DNA of 64,000 bases from JACCVL01 sp963704295 (GCA_963704295.1 OY969884.1:1798001-1862000); one strand, 5' to 3'. Positions 34,696 through 43,201 are shown, counted from the first letter of the stretch. Notes: generated by a model not told the origin, from the sequence alone. Translations and numbers: made by a program.

Positions 34696-34697
34696 CG
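34654..34697. repeat. Palindromic repeat family B, single copy over a gene end
   Basis: The left part GACGTCATACGACGCGCC and right part CCTCCGTACGGATGACG form an imperfect inverted repeat. Nearly the same 44 bases occur twice in tandem at 45600-45705. The element encodes the end of the DUF2254 protein, including its TGA. Confidence 0.8.
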
Positions 34698-34739
34698 CTG
34701 TGCGCGCCACGGTTCGGCTGGGGGATCAGCCGGACATGC

Positions 34740-36005
34740 TCAGTCGACGTCGTTGATCATGCCGGCGCCGACGGTCACCCCGCTGGCCTCGTCGACCAGG
34801 ATGAAGGAGCCGGTGGCGCGGTTCTTCGAGTACGGGTCGGCCAGCAGCGGCACCTGAGTCCGCAGCTGCACGCGGCCGATCTCGTTCAAGCCGAGCTCGC
34901 CGGTCTCCTGGTCGCGGTGCAACGTGTTGACGTCCAGCCGGTACTGCACCGACTTGACCAGCACCCGGCCGGTACGGGTGGTGTGCTTGATGACGAGCTT
35001 CTGCCGGGGGCGGAGCGGCTCGTTGGTCATCCAGCACACCATCGCGTCGATGTCCTGGCTCGGCTTCGGTGCGTTCTGCGGCCGGCAGATCATGTCGCCG
35101 CGGGACACGTCGAGGTCGTCCTCCAGCCGGACCGTGACCGACATCGGGGGGTACGCCTCGTCCAACTCCCGCTCGAACAGGTCGATCCCGGCGATCCGGG
35201 ACGTGAACCCGCTCGGCAGCACCAGCACCTCGTCGCCCGGCTTGAGCACGCCGCCGGCAACGCGGCCGGCGTAGCCGCGGTAGTCGTGGTGCGCATCGGA
35301 CTTCGGGCGGACCACCCACTGCACCGGCAGCCGGGTGTCGACCATGTCCCGGTCGCTGGCCACGTGCACGTTCTCCAGGTGGTGCAGCAGCGAGGGGCCG
35401 TCGTACCACGACATCGGCTCCGACCGGGTCACCACGTTGTCGCCCTTGAGCGCGGAGATCGGGATGATCGTGAGGTCGGGGATGGTGAGCTTGGTGGCGA
35501 ACGACGTGAACTCGTCGTGGATCCGGTTGAACACGTCGCGGTCGTAGTCGACCAGGTCCATCTTGTTCACCGCGAGCACGAGGTGCGGTACTCGGAGCAG
35601 CGACAAGATGACGGCGTGCCGTCGGGACTGCTCGGTGAGTCCCTGCCGGGCGTCGACCAGCACCAACCCGAGGTCGGCGGTCGAGGCGCCCGTCACCATG
35701 TTCCGCGTGTACTGCACGTGGCCGGGCGTGTCGGCGATGATGAACTTGCGGTTCGGCGTGGCGAAGTAGCGGTACGCGACGTCGATCGTGATGCCCTGCT
35801 CGCGCTCGGAGCGCAGCCCGTCGGTCAGCAGGGCGAGGTCGGTGTAGTCGTACCCGCGGGACTGGCTGGTGTGCTCGACGGCTTCGAGCTGGTCCTCGAA
35901 GATCGCCTTGGAGTCGAGCAGCAGCCGACCGATCAAGGTCGACTTGCCGTCATCCACCGAGCCGGCGGTGGCGAACCGCAGCAGGTCCATCGACAGCGCA
36001 GCCAT
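34740..36005 (-). CDS. cysN: Sulfate adenylyltransferase subunit 1 (GTPase)
   Basis: 421 residues. EF-Tu-like GTPase with P-loop AGSVDDGKST (14-23), DTPGHVQY and NKMDLVDYD, then two beta-barrel domains. It activates CysD to make adenosine 5'-phosphosulfate from sulfate and ATP. No CysC kinase domain is fused to it, unlike the mycobacterial CysNC; CysC is separate at 39552. Its ATG overlaps the cysD stop (TGATG). Confidence 0.96.
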   Translation of the reverse strand: MAALSMDLLRFATAGSVDDGKSTLIGRLLLDSKAIFEDQLEAVEHTSQSRGYDYTDLALLTDGLRSEREQGITIDVAYRYFATPNRKFIIADTPGHVQYTRNMVTGASTADLGLVLVDARQGLTEQSRRHAVILSLLRVPHLVLAVNKMDLVDYDRDVFNRIHDEFTSFATKLTIPDLTIIPISALKGDNVVTRSEPMSWYDGPSLLHHLENVHVASDRDMVDTRLPVQWVVRPKSDAHHDYRGYAGRVAGGVLKPGDEVLVLPSGFTSRIAGIDLFERELDEAYPPMSVTVRLEDDLDVSRGDMICRPQNAPKPSQDIDAMVCWMTNEPLRPRQKLVIKHTTRTGRVLVKSVQYRLDVNTLHRDQETGELGLNEIGRVQLRTQVPLLADPYSKNRATGSFILVDEASGVTVGAGMINDVD

Positions 36006-36967
36006 CAGAAGTAGCCCTCTCGCTTGCGGTCCTCCATGGCGGCCTCACTGAAGCGGTCGTCGCCACGGGTGGCGCCTCGCTCGGTGACGCGGGCCACGGC
36101 GATCTCCTCGATGATCTCATCGATCGTCGAGGCCTCCGACTCCACGCAGCCGGTGAGCGTCAGGTCCCCCACCGTGCGGAAGCGCACCGTGCGCTCCTCG
36201 ACCGTCTCGCCGGACCGCAACGGGTTGTGCTCGCTCTCGGACAGGAGCATCCCGTCCCGGGTGAACACCCTCCGCTGGTGCGAGAAGTAGATCGAGGGGA
36301 TCTCGATCTGCTCCTGGCCGATGTAGTTCCAGATGTCGAGCTCAGTCCAGTTCGACAGCGGGAAGATCCGCATGTGCTCGCCTTCGCGGATGCGACCGTT
36401 GTAGAGGTCCCACAGCTCGGGGCGCTGCATCTTCGGGTCCCACTGGCCGAACTCGTCGCGATGGGAGTAGACCCGCTCCTTGGCGCGGGCCTTCTCCTCG
36501 TCGCGGCGGCCACCGCCGAAGGCGGCGGTGAAGCCCTCCTCCTCGATGGCGTGCAGCAGAGTGCCGATCTGCAGCCGGTTGCGGCTGGTCTTGCCGTCGT
36601 CGACGACGACCTTGTTCGCGATCGCCTCCTCGACGCTGGCGACGATCAGCCGTAGGCCGAGCCGGCTCACCCAGTTGTCCCGGGTCTGCAGCACTTCGTC
36701 GAAGTCGTACCCGGTGTCCACCTGCAGGACGGGGAACGGGATCTTGGCCGGGAAGAACGCCTTCTCGGCGAGCCGCAGCATGCAGATCGAGTCCTTGCCG
36801 CCGGAGAACATCAGCACCGGCTTCTCGAACTCCGCTGCGACCTCGCGGAAGATGTGGATGGACTCCGCCTCGAGCTCGTCGAGCTGGCTCATCCGGTAGT
36901 CGGCGTGAGCCGGGGGGCTCGGCGGTTTCGCGTGCCTGTCGGACTGCGCGACCGTCTGGTCAGTCAT
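36005..36967 (-). CDS. cysD: Sulfate adenylyltransferase subunit 2
   Basis: 320 residues from ATG 36967. The PP-loop SGGKDS (55-60) of the ATP pyrophosphatase superfamily is followed by FAKIPFPVLQ-like segment PAKIPFPVLQVDTGYDF, FGGGRRDEEKARAKERV and a C-terminal FSEAAMEDRKREGYF typical of CysD. With CysN it makes APS, feeding cysteine and mycothiol synthesis. AAGGAG lies 11 bases before the chosen ATG; an in-frame ATG at 37006 is an alternative. Confidence 0.96.
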   Translation of the reverse strand: MTDQTVAQSDRHAKPPSPPAHADYRMSQLDELEAESIHIFREVAAEFEKPVLMFSGGKDSICMLRLAEKAFFPAKIPFPVLQVDTGYDFDEVLQTRDNWVSRLGLRLIVASVEEAIANKVVVDDGKTSRNRLQIGTLLHAIEEEGFTAAFGGGRRDEEKARAKERVYSHRDEFGQWDPKMQRPELWDLYNGRIREGEHMRIFPLSNWTELDIWNYIGQEQIEIPSIYFSHQRRVFTRDGMLLSESEHNPLRSGETVEERTVRFRTVGDLTLTGCVESEASTIDEIIEEIAVARVTERGATRGDDRFSEAAMEDRKREGYF

Positions 36968-37030
36968 GGGCGCGAGGGCTCCTTCGTCATTCGAGCGACT
37001 CCGCATCGTAGCCAGACCTGACCACTACCT

Positions 37031-37046
37031 CCGAATCGCCATTCGG
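37031..37046. promoter_or_regulatory. Inverted repeat in the cysD / RTX intergenic region
   Basis: CCGAAT, spacer CGCC, ATTCGG is a perfect 6+6 dyad in the 153-base gap between divergent genes, 64 bases upstream of cysD. It could be an operator for sulfur control, but no matching second site was seen and no regulator is encoded nearby. Confidence 0.4.
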
Positions 37047-37120
37047 ATCGGATCGGCTTGGATTGCTGGACCGCCGGCGCCCACGCCGGGGATCGTCGAC
37101 GCGTAGCGGGGGAGGATGCC

Positions 37121-38329
37121 ATGCGTTCGGCGGGTCCGCGACGCCTGCCCAGGAGCGTCAGCGCGCTCCTGGCCGCCCTCGCGGTCGCGGCCGTCCTCGC
37201 CGGACTGCTCGGTCCGGGCGAGAGGGACGGGGTCACCCCCGCGCCGCTGGCGGGCCCACCGGCCGAGCGGGTCCCCGAGCCGGGTTCCCGGTGCGCGGGG
37301 CGGGTGGTGACCGTCATGGGGACACCACAGGCGGACGTGCTCGTCGGAACTGCGGGAGCAGACGTGATCGCCGGCCTGAGCGGCAGAGACGTCATCCGGG
37401 CCGGTGCCGGCGCTGACGTGGTGTGCGGTGGCAGGGGCGGTGACGTGCTGAACCTCGGCGCCGGCAACGACGTCGCGTACGGGGGCGCGGACGGGCCGGA
37501 GCACGGCGACCGGGTCACGGGCGCTCCGGGGGACGACACCGTGCTGGTCGACGGCGCGGCCGGCGCCGATGCTGGAGCCGGCGGGCACCGCGACGAGGTC
37601 GCGCCCAGCGACGGGGACGACCGGCTGGTGGGAGGGCCGTCGGGTGATGAGCTGGCCGGTGGTGCGGGGAGGGACGTGGTCGACGGTTGGGGTGGCGACG
37701 ACATGGTGGACGGAGGCCTCGGTGCGGACCGGATCGACGGCGGTGAGGGCGCGGACCTGGTCGACTACCCGAGCCTCCCCGGGTCGCGCGGCGTCTGGGT
37801 CGATCTGATCGCCGGCACTGCGGTCGGCGCCGGGCGCGACCGGCTGTCAGCCGTCGAGAACGTGCGCGCCGGATCCGGTGCCGACGTCCTGCTCGGGGAT
37901 GGCAGAGCCAACCTCCTCTCCGGCGGTGCCGGAGCGGATCGGCTCGCCGGCCGTGGGGGAGCCGACCAGCTCGCCCCGGACAGCGGCATCGGGCAGACGG
38001 CCGACGACGTCGTGAGCGGGGGCGCGGGAGTCGATCTCGTGACCTGGTCGTTCGGCACCGATGGCTCCGGTCTCACCCGCAGACACGGTGTCCTGGTCGA
38101 CCTGCAGGCGGGGGCGGCGACCGGCTTCGGCGACGACGCGCTGGCCGGGATCGAGTCGGTGATCGGCTCGGTGCTTGCCGACGTGCTGCGAGGGGACCGG
38201 CACGACAACAGTCTCTACGGCGGGGACGGCGCGGACCTGCTGATCGGGCTCGGCGGCGCCGACGCCGGAGCCGGTGGCGACGGGGACGACCGCTGCATGG
38301 TGGAGGCCAGCTCTGGATGTGAGCGCTGA
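37121..38329 (+). CDS. Exported RTX-type calcium-binding repeat protein
   Basis: 402 residues. A signal peptide or anchor (SALLAALAVAAVLAGLLG) is followed by many G-G-x-G-x-D-x-x nonapeptides, such as GTAGADVIAGLSGRDVI, GGAGRDVVDGWGGDDMVDGG and GGAGADRLAGRGGADQL. These wind into Ca2+-loaded beta-rolls. No protease, lipase or toxin domain is attached, and no type I secretion genes are nearby; the signal peptide implies Sec export. A strong ribosome site (GGGGGAGG) precedes the ATG. A surface or matrix role is likely but unproven. Confidence 0.85.
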   Translation: MRSAGPRRLPRSVSALLAALAVAAVLAGLLGPGERDGVTPAPLAGPPAERVPEPGSRCAGRVVTVMGTPQADVLVGTAGADVIAGLSGRDVIRAGAGADVVCGGRGGDVLNLGAGNDVAYGGADGPEHGDRVTGAPGDDTVLVDGAAGADAGAGGHRDEVAPSDGDDRLVGGPSGDELAGGAGRDVVDGWGGDDMVDGGLGADRIDGGEGADLVDYPSLPGSRGVWVDLIAGTAVGAGRDRLSAVENVRAGSGADVLLGDGRANLLSGGAGADRLAGRGGADQLAPDSGIGQTADDVVSGGAGVDLVTWSFGTDGSGLTRRHGVLVDLQAGAATGFGDDALAGIESVIGSVLADVLRGDRHDNSLYGGDGADLLIGLGGADAGAGGDGDDRCMVEASSGCER

Positions 38330-38354
38330 GTCCGACCGGCGACGGGGCTGCCGG

Positions 38355-39446
38355 TCAGCTCTGCCCGGGCGGGTTCGACCGCTCCCGGGGGCGCCGACCG
38401 CCGGCGCGTGGCTCCTTCCCGTTGCCGTTGCCCCGGCGGCGCCAACCGCCCGGCTCCTCGAGCTGGGCGACGGTGGGGGTGCCGAACATGGGCAGCCCCT
38501 GGGTCCGTCGGATGACCCCCCATACCAGCGGCAGCACGACGATCATGCCGATCCCGACCAACGCGATGAGCAGCGGATACGTCTCGTCCTCGGCGGCACC
38601 GAGCGGACCCCAGCCAGCCTTGTCGAGCAGCGCCAGGCCCGACATCGTCAGCACGATCACGATGCCGCGCCGGATGACCGAGGCCGGCACCCGCGGGGCG
38701 ATCTTCGCGCCGATGATGGTGCCGGGCACCGAACCGATCACCAGCGGAAGGAGCAGGCCCCAGTCCAGCCCGTGCGCGAAGATGTTGGCGATGGCTGCGG
38801 CCAGGACCAGCGGCACCGCCTGGACCAGGTCGGTGCCCACCAGCCGGATCGCCGACAAGGTCGGGTAGAGCATGAGCAGCGCGATCATGATCACCGAGCC
38901 GGAGCCGACCGAGGTGATGCCGACCAGCGCGCCGCCGAGCGCCCCGACCAGCATGGTCGGTACCGGGCGGACGACGGGGTCGCTCTCGCCCGCGTGCGTG
39001 CCGCTGCGGATCCGGCGCAGCTGGATGTAGAGCCGCAGTGCGTACGTCGAGGCGGCGAGCAGCAGCGCGAAGCCGATCGCGAGCTTGAGGGTGTCGTCCA
39101 GCTCGGCCGGGTCGACGAACCAGCTGACCATGAACGGGCCGAGGAACGCCATCGGAACCGAGCCGACGATCAGCCAGCCGGCCAGCCGGTAGTCCGGCGA
39201 CCCCTCCCGGCCGTGCACGATCGCCCCGCCGGTCTTGTAGACCGCCGCCGCCGTGAGGTCGGCCGTGACGACCGTCGCCGCGTCACCGACGCCGAGGAAG
39301 ATGAGCGCGGGGGTCATCAGGGCGCCACCGCCCATGCCGGTGATCCCGACCACGACGCCGACGAGGAACGCCGCCGTCACCACCTTGAGGTCGATCCCGC
39401 CGACCGTGAGGGCGTCGGACGCCAGCAGCGTCGCAGTGTGGAACAT
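38355..39446 (-). CDS. TauE/SafE-family permease, probable sulfite or sulfur-anion transporter
   Basis: 363 residues with about eight spans in two repeats, each with a G-rich turn (VVGITGMGGGALMTPAL and GITSVGSGSVIMIAL). TauE/SafE proteins move sulfite, sulfoacetate or related organosulfonates. Its position beside cysC and downstream of cysND supports sulfate or sulfite transport. A charged Gly/Arg/Asn-rich tail of about 35 residues follows the last span. Confidence 0.87.
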   Translation of the reverse strand: MFHTATLLASDALTVGGIDLKVVTAAFLVGVVVGITGMGGGALMTPALIFLGVGDAATVVTADLTAAAVYKTGGAIVHGREGSPDYRLAGWLIVGSVPMAFLGPFMVSWFVDPAELDDTLKLAIGFALLLAASTYALRLYIQLRRIRSGTHAGESDPVVRPVPTMLVGALGGALVGITSVGSGSVIMIALLMLYPTLSAIRLVGTDLVQAVPLVLAAAIANIFAHGLDWGLLLPLVIGSVPGTIIGAKIAPRVPASVIRRGIVIVLTMSGLALLDKAGWGPLGAAEDETYPLLIALVGIGMIVVLPLVWGVIRRTQGLPMFGTPTVAQLEEPGGWRRRGNGNGKEPRAGGRRPRERSNPPGQS

Positions 39447-39551
39447 GGGGCTCCCGGTGGTGGGGATCGGGCCGAGGCGTCAACGGGCGGTACCGGACGA
39501 GTAAACCAGCGGCTGGCAACGGCGCGGGACAACCGCGCCGTCTGCGGCCGC

Positions 39552-40712
39552 TCAGCCGAGCCAGTCGTCCGTCCGCAGGGTGGTCAGGACCTCGTCCACG
39601 CACTCCTCGAGCCCGCGCCCGGTGGTGTCGATGCGCAGCCTGGCGTCCGTGGGCTCTTCGTACGGCGACGAGATGCCGGTGAAGTCCGGGATCTCTCCGC
39701 GGCGCGCCTTGGCGTACAAGCCCTTGCGGTCCCGCCGCTCGCACTCCTCCAGCGGGGTGGCCACGTGCACCAGCACGAAGCCGCCACCCGCGCGCCCGGC
39801 CATCGCGCGGACCTCCTTGCGGGTGGCGTCGAAGGGGGCGATCGGGGAGCACACCGCGAGGCCGTGGTGCCGGCTGATCTCCGCGGCCACCCAGCCGATC
39901 CGCCGGATGTTCGTCTCGCGGTCCTCGCGCCCGAAGCCGAGGCCCTTGGACAGGTGGTGCCGGACCACGTCTCCGTCCAGACTCGTGACCGTGCGGTCGC
40001 CGCGCTCCAGGAGCCGGTCGACGACGCCCCGGGCGATGGTGGACTTGCCCGAGCCGGACAGGCCGGTGAAGAACAGCACCAGACCTCGGCTGGCCCGGGG
40101 CGGTCGGTCCTGGTCGACGACCGCCTGCACCTCGGCGGTCAGGTCGCCGCCGGACGGTGGCTCGAGGACGTCGTCGGCGTATGCCGACGCGACCGGCCGC
40201 CAGGCCCCGTCCGTCACCGGTGCGGTGACGACGACGGACCCCGGCAGCTCCAGTGCCGCAGCGAGCGCAGTCCGCACCAGACCGGGGCCGGACACCGCCT
40301 GCGGAGACCCCACTCCGGTGCACACGAGCAGCAGCGGCTCGAGGCCGGTCGTCTGCTGGTGGGCGCGGACCGTCGCGAGTGCCTCCCGGCCGAGAGGTCG
40401 GGTCACCGGCACGACGAAGGCGTGCGGGTGCTCGGCGCGCACCTGCGCGGGTGGCACGACGTACTGCCGGAACGGGCCGAACGCGGGGTGCGCCAGCGGT
40501 TCGACCCGCCCGTCGGCCGGCGTGAACCGGGCCAGCGGCACGCCCTCCGGGTCGAGGATCTCCAGCGCGCCCCCTGCGTCCTCGAGCCGGGCTGCCAGCT
40601 CCGCCGGCGCCGCGAGGTCCAGGGAGTCTGCTGGGACGGCTCCCAGCGTCACCAGCTCGAGGTTGTCCAGCTCGCGCTGGCTGGGGGTCCACTGCAGCAT
40701 CCGGCGCATCAT
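39552..40712 (-). CDS. cysC: Adenylylsulfate kinase with N-terminal ATP-sulfurylase-like domain
   Basis: 386 residues. The C-terminal kinase has P-loop TGLSGSGKST (216-225), LDGDVVRHHLSKGLGFGRED and IAPFDATRKEVR, which bind ATP and APS to make PAPS. Residues 1-200 resemble the N-terminal part of ATP sulfurylase/PUA-like domains (LELVTLGAVPADSLDL, VPLARFTPADGRVEPLAHPAFGPF). The catalytic sulfurylase half appears lacking. The gene is separated from tauE by 105 bases, same direction. Confidence 0.9.
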   Translation of the reverse strand: MMRRMLQWTPSQRELDNLELVTLGAVPADSLDLAAPAELAARLEDAGGALEILDPEGVPLARFTPADGRVEPLAHPAFGPFRQYVVPPAQVRAEHPHAFVVPVTRPLGREALATVRAHQQTTGLEPLLLVCTGVGSPQAVSGPGLVRTALAAALELPGSVVVTAPVTDGAWRPVASAYADDVLEPPSGGDLTAEVQAVVDQDRPPRASRGLVLFFTGLSGSGKSTIARGVVDRLLERGDRTVTSLDGDVVRHHLSKGLGFGREDRETNIRRIGWVAAEISRHHGLAVCSPIAPFDATRKEVRAMAGRAGGGFVLVHVATPLEECERRDRKGLYAKARRGEIPDFTGISSPYEEPTDARLRIDTTGRGLEECVDEVLTTLRTDDWLG

Positions 40713-40781
40713 GCCAGCCGGTGCGGCCGCGCCGGACGCTGCCGGCAGCCGAGCTGGAGCCGACCGCTAGCGTCTGGCTCC

Positions 40782-41768
40782 GTGCCGACCTCCACCTCGC
40801 CGCCCGACCCGGTCGTCGCGGAGGTGGTGCGTTCGGGCTTCGTCGAGGGCCGCCACCACGGAGCCGTGGTGGCGCTGGCGGCCGACGGTCGCACGCTGCT
40901 CGAGCGGGGCGCGGTCCGGGAGCCGGTCTTCCCCCGCTCGTGCAACAAGCCGTTGCAGGCCGCGGTCATGGTGCGGCTCGGGTTGCGGCTGCCGGCGGAC
41001 CTGCTCGCGCTGGCCTGCGCCTCGCACTCCGGCGAGGCCATGCACGTGGACGGGGTGCGGCGGCTGCTGGCCGGCGCCGGGCTGGACGAGTCCGCGCTGC
41101 AGCCCCCGGCCGACTGGCCGCTCGACGACGAGGCCCGGGCCGAGGCGCAGCGCGCGGGCGTCGACCGGGCGCCGGTGCTGATGAACTGCTCGGGCAAGCA
41201 CGCCGCGATGCTCGCCACCTGTGTCGCCAACGGCTGGGACACCGGCACGTACCTCGACCCCGAGCACCCGCTCCAGCAGGCGATCGCCCGTGGCTTCGTC
41301 CAGCTCACCGGCGAGCCGGTGGCGGCGGCCGGGGTGGACGGCTGCGGAGCGCCGCTGCTGTCCACGAGCCTGGTCGGGCTGGCCCTCGCGTTCGGTCGTC
41401 TGGCGACGGCGGGGGCGGACACGCCCGAGGGACAGGTCGCGGTCGCGATCCGGGCGCACCCGCAGCTGGTCAGCGGGTCGCGCAGGGACGAGGCGGCGCT
41501 GCTGACCGCGCTTCCGGGTGCGATCGGCAAGGCCGGGGCGGAGGGCTGCTACGCGGTCGCACTGCCGGACGGGACCGCGGTGTCGCTGAAGATCTCCGAC
41601 GGCTCGGCCCGCGCCCGACCGGTGCTGATGGCTGCGACCCTGCTGGCCCTGGGGGTCGACCACCCGGTGCTGCACGAGCAGGCGGTCTTCCCGGTGCTCG
41701 GGGGTGGCCGGCGGGTCGGTGAGGTTCGCGCCGTGCTGGGCGAGCCCGCCGCCGCGTACGACCGCTGA
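40782..41768 (+). CDS. Asparaginase, thermolabile/Rhizobium-type (PF06089-like)
   Basis: 328 residues, GTG start. Motifs include EPVFPRSCNKPLQAAVMV, CASHSGE, LMNCSGKHAAMLATC and VDGCGAPLLSTSL, which match the R. etli type asparaginase family rather than the EcA II type. It deamidates L-asparagine in the cytosol. TAGCGT lies eight bases before the start. The TGA is overlapped by a palindromic repeat. Confidence 0.88.
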   Translation: MPTSTSPPDPVVAEVVRSGFVEGRHHGAVVALAADGRTLLERGAVREPVFPRSCNKPLQAAVMVRLGLRLPADLLALACASHSGEAMHVDGVRRLLAGAGLDESALQPPADWPLDDEARAEAQRAGVDRAPVLMNCSGKHAAMLATCVANGWDTGTYLDPEHPLQQAIARGFVQLTGEPVAAAGVDGCGAPLLSTSLVGLALAFGRLATAGADTPEGQVAVAIRAHPQLVSGSRRDEAALLTALPGAIGKAGAEGCYAVALPDGTAVSLKISDGSARARPVLMAATLLALGVDHPVLHEQAVFPVLGGGRRVGEVRAVLGEPAAAYDR

Positions 41769-41807
41769 TGCATTCCGGTCGCTCGAGCAGCGGAAATGCG
41801 TCATCGC
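41767..41807. repeat. Palindromic dispersed repeat family A, copy 2
   Basis: GATGCATTCCGGTCG, centre CTCGAG, then CAGCGGAAATGCGTCATC. It begins at the last two bases of the asparaginase stop codon, so it could act as its terminator, but other copies sit upstream of genes. Confidence 0.85.
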
Positions 41808-41857
41808 TGGTTTGGGTCCGCCGGGCCGGCGGGCGTGAGCGGTGTCACCACGCCTCC

Positions 41858-41873
41858 GCTTGCACGAGCAAGC
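41858..41873. promoter_or_regulatory. Inverted repeat upstream of the XRE regulator gene
   Basis: GCTTGC, spacer ACGA, GCAAGC is a perfect 6+6 dyad 22 bases before the XRE gene start. TTGCAC within it could be a -35 element with TAGCAC (41881-41886) as a weak -10. Autoregulation by the XRE protein is plausible. Confidence 0.5.
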
Positions 41874-41895
41874 ACTCTGCTAGCACAGTGGGGGC

Positions 41896-42315
41896 ATGGC
41901 CCGGTTGGACGTCAGCAGGACCGTCGGCACCGTCGGCGACTACCTGCGTGAGCAGCGCACCTCGGCGAAGCTGTCGCTTCGCCAGGCGGCCGAGCTCGCA
42001 GGCGTGTCCAACCCGTACCTCAGCCAGGTGGAGCGCGGACTGCGCAAGCCCTCGGCCGAGGTGCTGCAAGGGTTGGCACGAGCCCTGCGGATCTCCGCGG
42101 AGACGCTGTACGTCCGGGCGGGGATCCTCGACCCCGACGAAGACGGATCGCGGTCCGTCGAGCTCTCCGTGCTGGCTGACTCCGGGCTGTCCGAGCGGCA
42201 GAAGCAGGCCCTGCTGGACATCTACTCGGCGTTCCGGGCCGAGTCCGGCGCGCACACCCCGACCACCGACCTGGTCACCGACCTGACACCGAACCGTCCT
42301 GAGGAGGACCACTGA
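41896..42315 (+). CDS. XRE-family HTH regulator preceding hbhA
   Basis: 139 residues. The helix-turn-helix is at about 17-70: LREQRTSAKLSLRQAAELAG, VSNPYLSQVERGLRKPS, EVLQGLARALRIS. The C-terminal part (LSERQKQALLDIYSAFR) is likely a dimerisation helix. The stop overlaps the hbhA ATG by one base (TGATG). The same order (XRE, HbhA, DUF2516) exists in M. tuberculosis (Rv0474-Rv0476), so it probably controls this operon. Confidence 0.92.
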   Translation: MARLDVSRTVGTVGDYLREQRTSAKLSLRQAAELAGVSNPYLSQVERGLRKPSAEVLQGLARALRISAETLYVRAGILDPDEDGSRSVELSVLADSGLSERQKQALLDIYSAFRAESGAHTPTTDLVTDLTPNRPEEDH

Positions 42316-42830
42316 TGGCACGCACCACCAAGACCCCCACCCCGCTGTTTGCTGTGGTGGGTGCCGGCGACCTCGTCGTCGAGCGCATCCGCCACACCGC
42401 TGCCTCCGTCGACATCGACGATCTGAAGGCAGACCTGAAGGACCTTCGCGACGGCAAGGTGGACTGGCGAGAGCTGCCGGAACACGCCCAGGCGTCCGCA
42501 CAGCAGGTCCTCGCACAGGCTCTCGGCATCGCCGTTGACACCTACTCCGGTCTGGTCGAACGCGGCGAGCAGCTGGTCACCCGGGTCCGCAACCAGCAGG
42601 CCACCCAGGACGTCGTCGCCCAGGCGAAGACCACCACCGCGCAGGCCAAGGGTGCCACCACCACCGCCAAGAAGCAGGCCAAGACCGCCAGCGGTACCGC
42701 GAAGCGGACGACCAAGAAGGCGACCCGCGCTACCGCGCCGCGGGCGAAGGCGACCACGACGAGCGCCCGCAAGACCGCGACGGCGGCCAAGCGGGCAGCG
42801 TCCGACGCCGCCGGCAAGATCGGCAGCTGA
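42315..42830 (+). CDS. hbhA: Heparin-binding hemagglutinin-like protein HbhA
   Basis: 171 residues. The N-terminal 100 residues are helical/coiled (VVERIRHTAASVDIDDLKAD, LSALG-type ALGIAVDTYSGLVERGEQLV). The C-terminal 70 are Lys/Ala/Thr/Arg-rich (AKRTTKKATRATAPRAKAT), the glycosaminoglycan- or nucleic-acid-binding tail. In mycobacteria HbhA is an adhesin also linked to lipid inclusions; in a non-pathogen a structural or nucleic-acid-binding role is equally possible. Tail repeats give the local DNA a biased AAG/ACC content. Confidence 0.88.
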   Translation: MARTTKTPTPLFAVVGAGDLVVERIRHTAASVDIDDLKADLKDLRDGKVDWRELPEHAQASAQQVLAQALGIAVDTYSGLVERGEQLVTRVRNQQATQDVVAQAKTTTAQAKGATTTAKKQAKTASGTAKRTTKKATRATAPRAKATTTSARKTATAAKRAASDAAGKIGS

Positions 42831-42849
42831 CCGCCCGCAAGGCTCGAGA

Positions 42850-42887
42850 CGAGGCCCACGCCGGTTAGGATTCCGGCGTGGGCCTCG
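42850..42887. promoter_or_regulatory. Perfect 15-bp hairpin spanning the DUF2516 start codon and -10 hexamer
   Basis: CGAGGCCCACGCCGG, loop TTAGGATT, CCGGCGTGGGCCTCG pair without mismatch. The GTG start at 42878 lies in the right arm, and TAGGAT (42866-42871), a good -10, is largely in the loop with six bases to the GTG. It may terminate hbhA transcription or hide the start in read-through RNA, while a leaderless transcript starting at the GTG would escape it. Confidence 0.8.
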
Positions 42888-43189
42888 TTCTCTTCGACGT
42901 ACGCAACAGCATCGAGCTGGCGCTGTCGCTGGGGCTCTTCCTGGTGAAGGCGTTCGCGTTCGTGGACGCGGTCAGCCGCCCCGCTCAGGCCTACGTGGCC
43001 ACGGACAAGCAGACCAAGATGTTCTGGGTCCTGGTCCTCGGCCTGTTCCTCGCCGCGCACATGCTGTTCTGGCGGCCGATCGGGATCCTCAACCTGATCG
43101 GAACGGTCGCTGCCTTCGTCTACCTCGCCGACGCCCGGCCCGCGCTGCGCACGATGCACGGTCGGGGCAACCGCGGCCCGTACGGCTGA
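42878..43189 (+). CDS. DUF2516 small membrane protein
   Basis: 103 residues, GTG start, with two or three membrane segments (ALSLGLFLVKAFAFVDAV, KMFWVLVLGLFLAAHML, ILNLIGTVAAFVYLADARP). DUF2516 members follow hbhA in mycobacteria (Rv0476). Function is unknown. Expression appears to be by leaderless transcript, with the start inside a stable hairpin. Confidence 0.88.
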   Translation: MGLVLFDVRNSIELALSLGLFLVKAFAFVDAVSRPAQAYVATDKQTKMFWVLVLGLFLAAHMLFWRPIGILNLIGTVAAFVYLADARPALRTMHGRGNRGPYG

Positions 43190-43201
43190 CCGGAGGGTCG
43201 G

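Noticed and set aside
38274..41768. A 1164-codon open frame on the + strand across tauE and cysC
   Set aside because: Its sequence is low-complexity His/Arg/Asp/Gly antisense translation of recognised genes, typical in very high-GC DNA. Only its last 329 codons, the asparaginase, are real.
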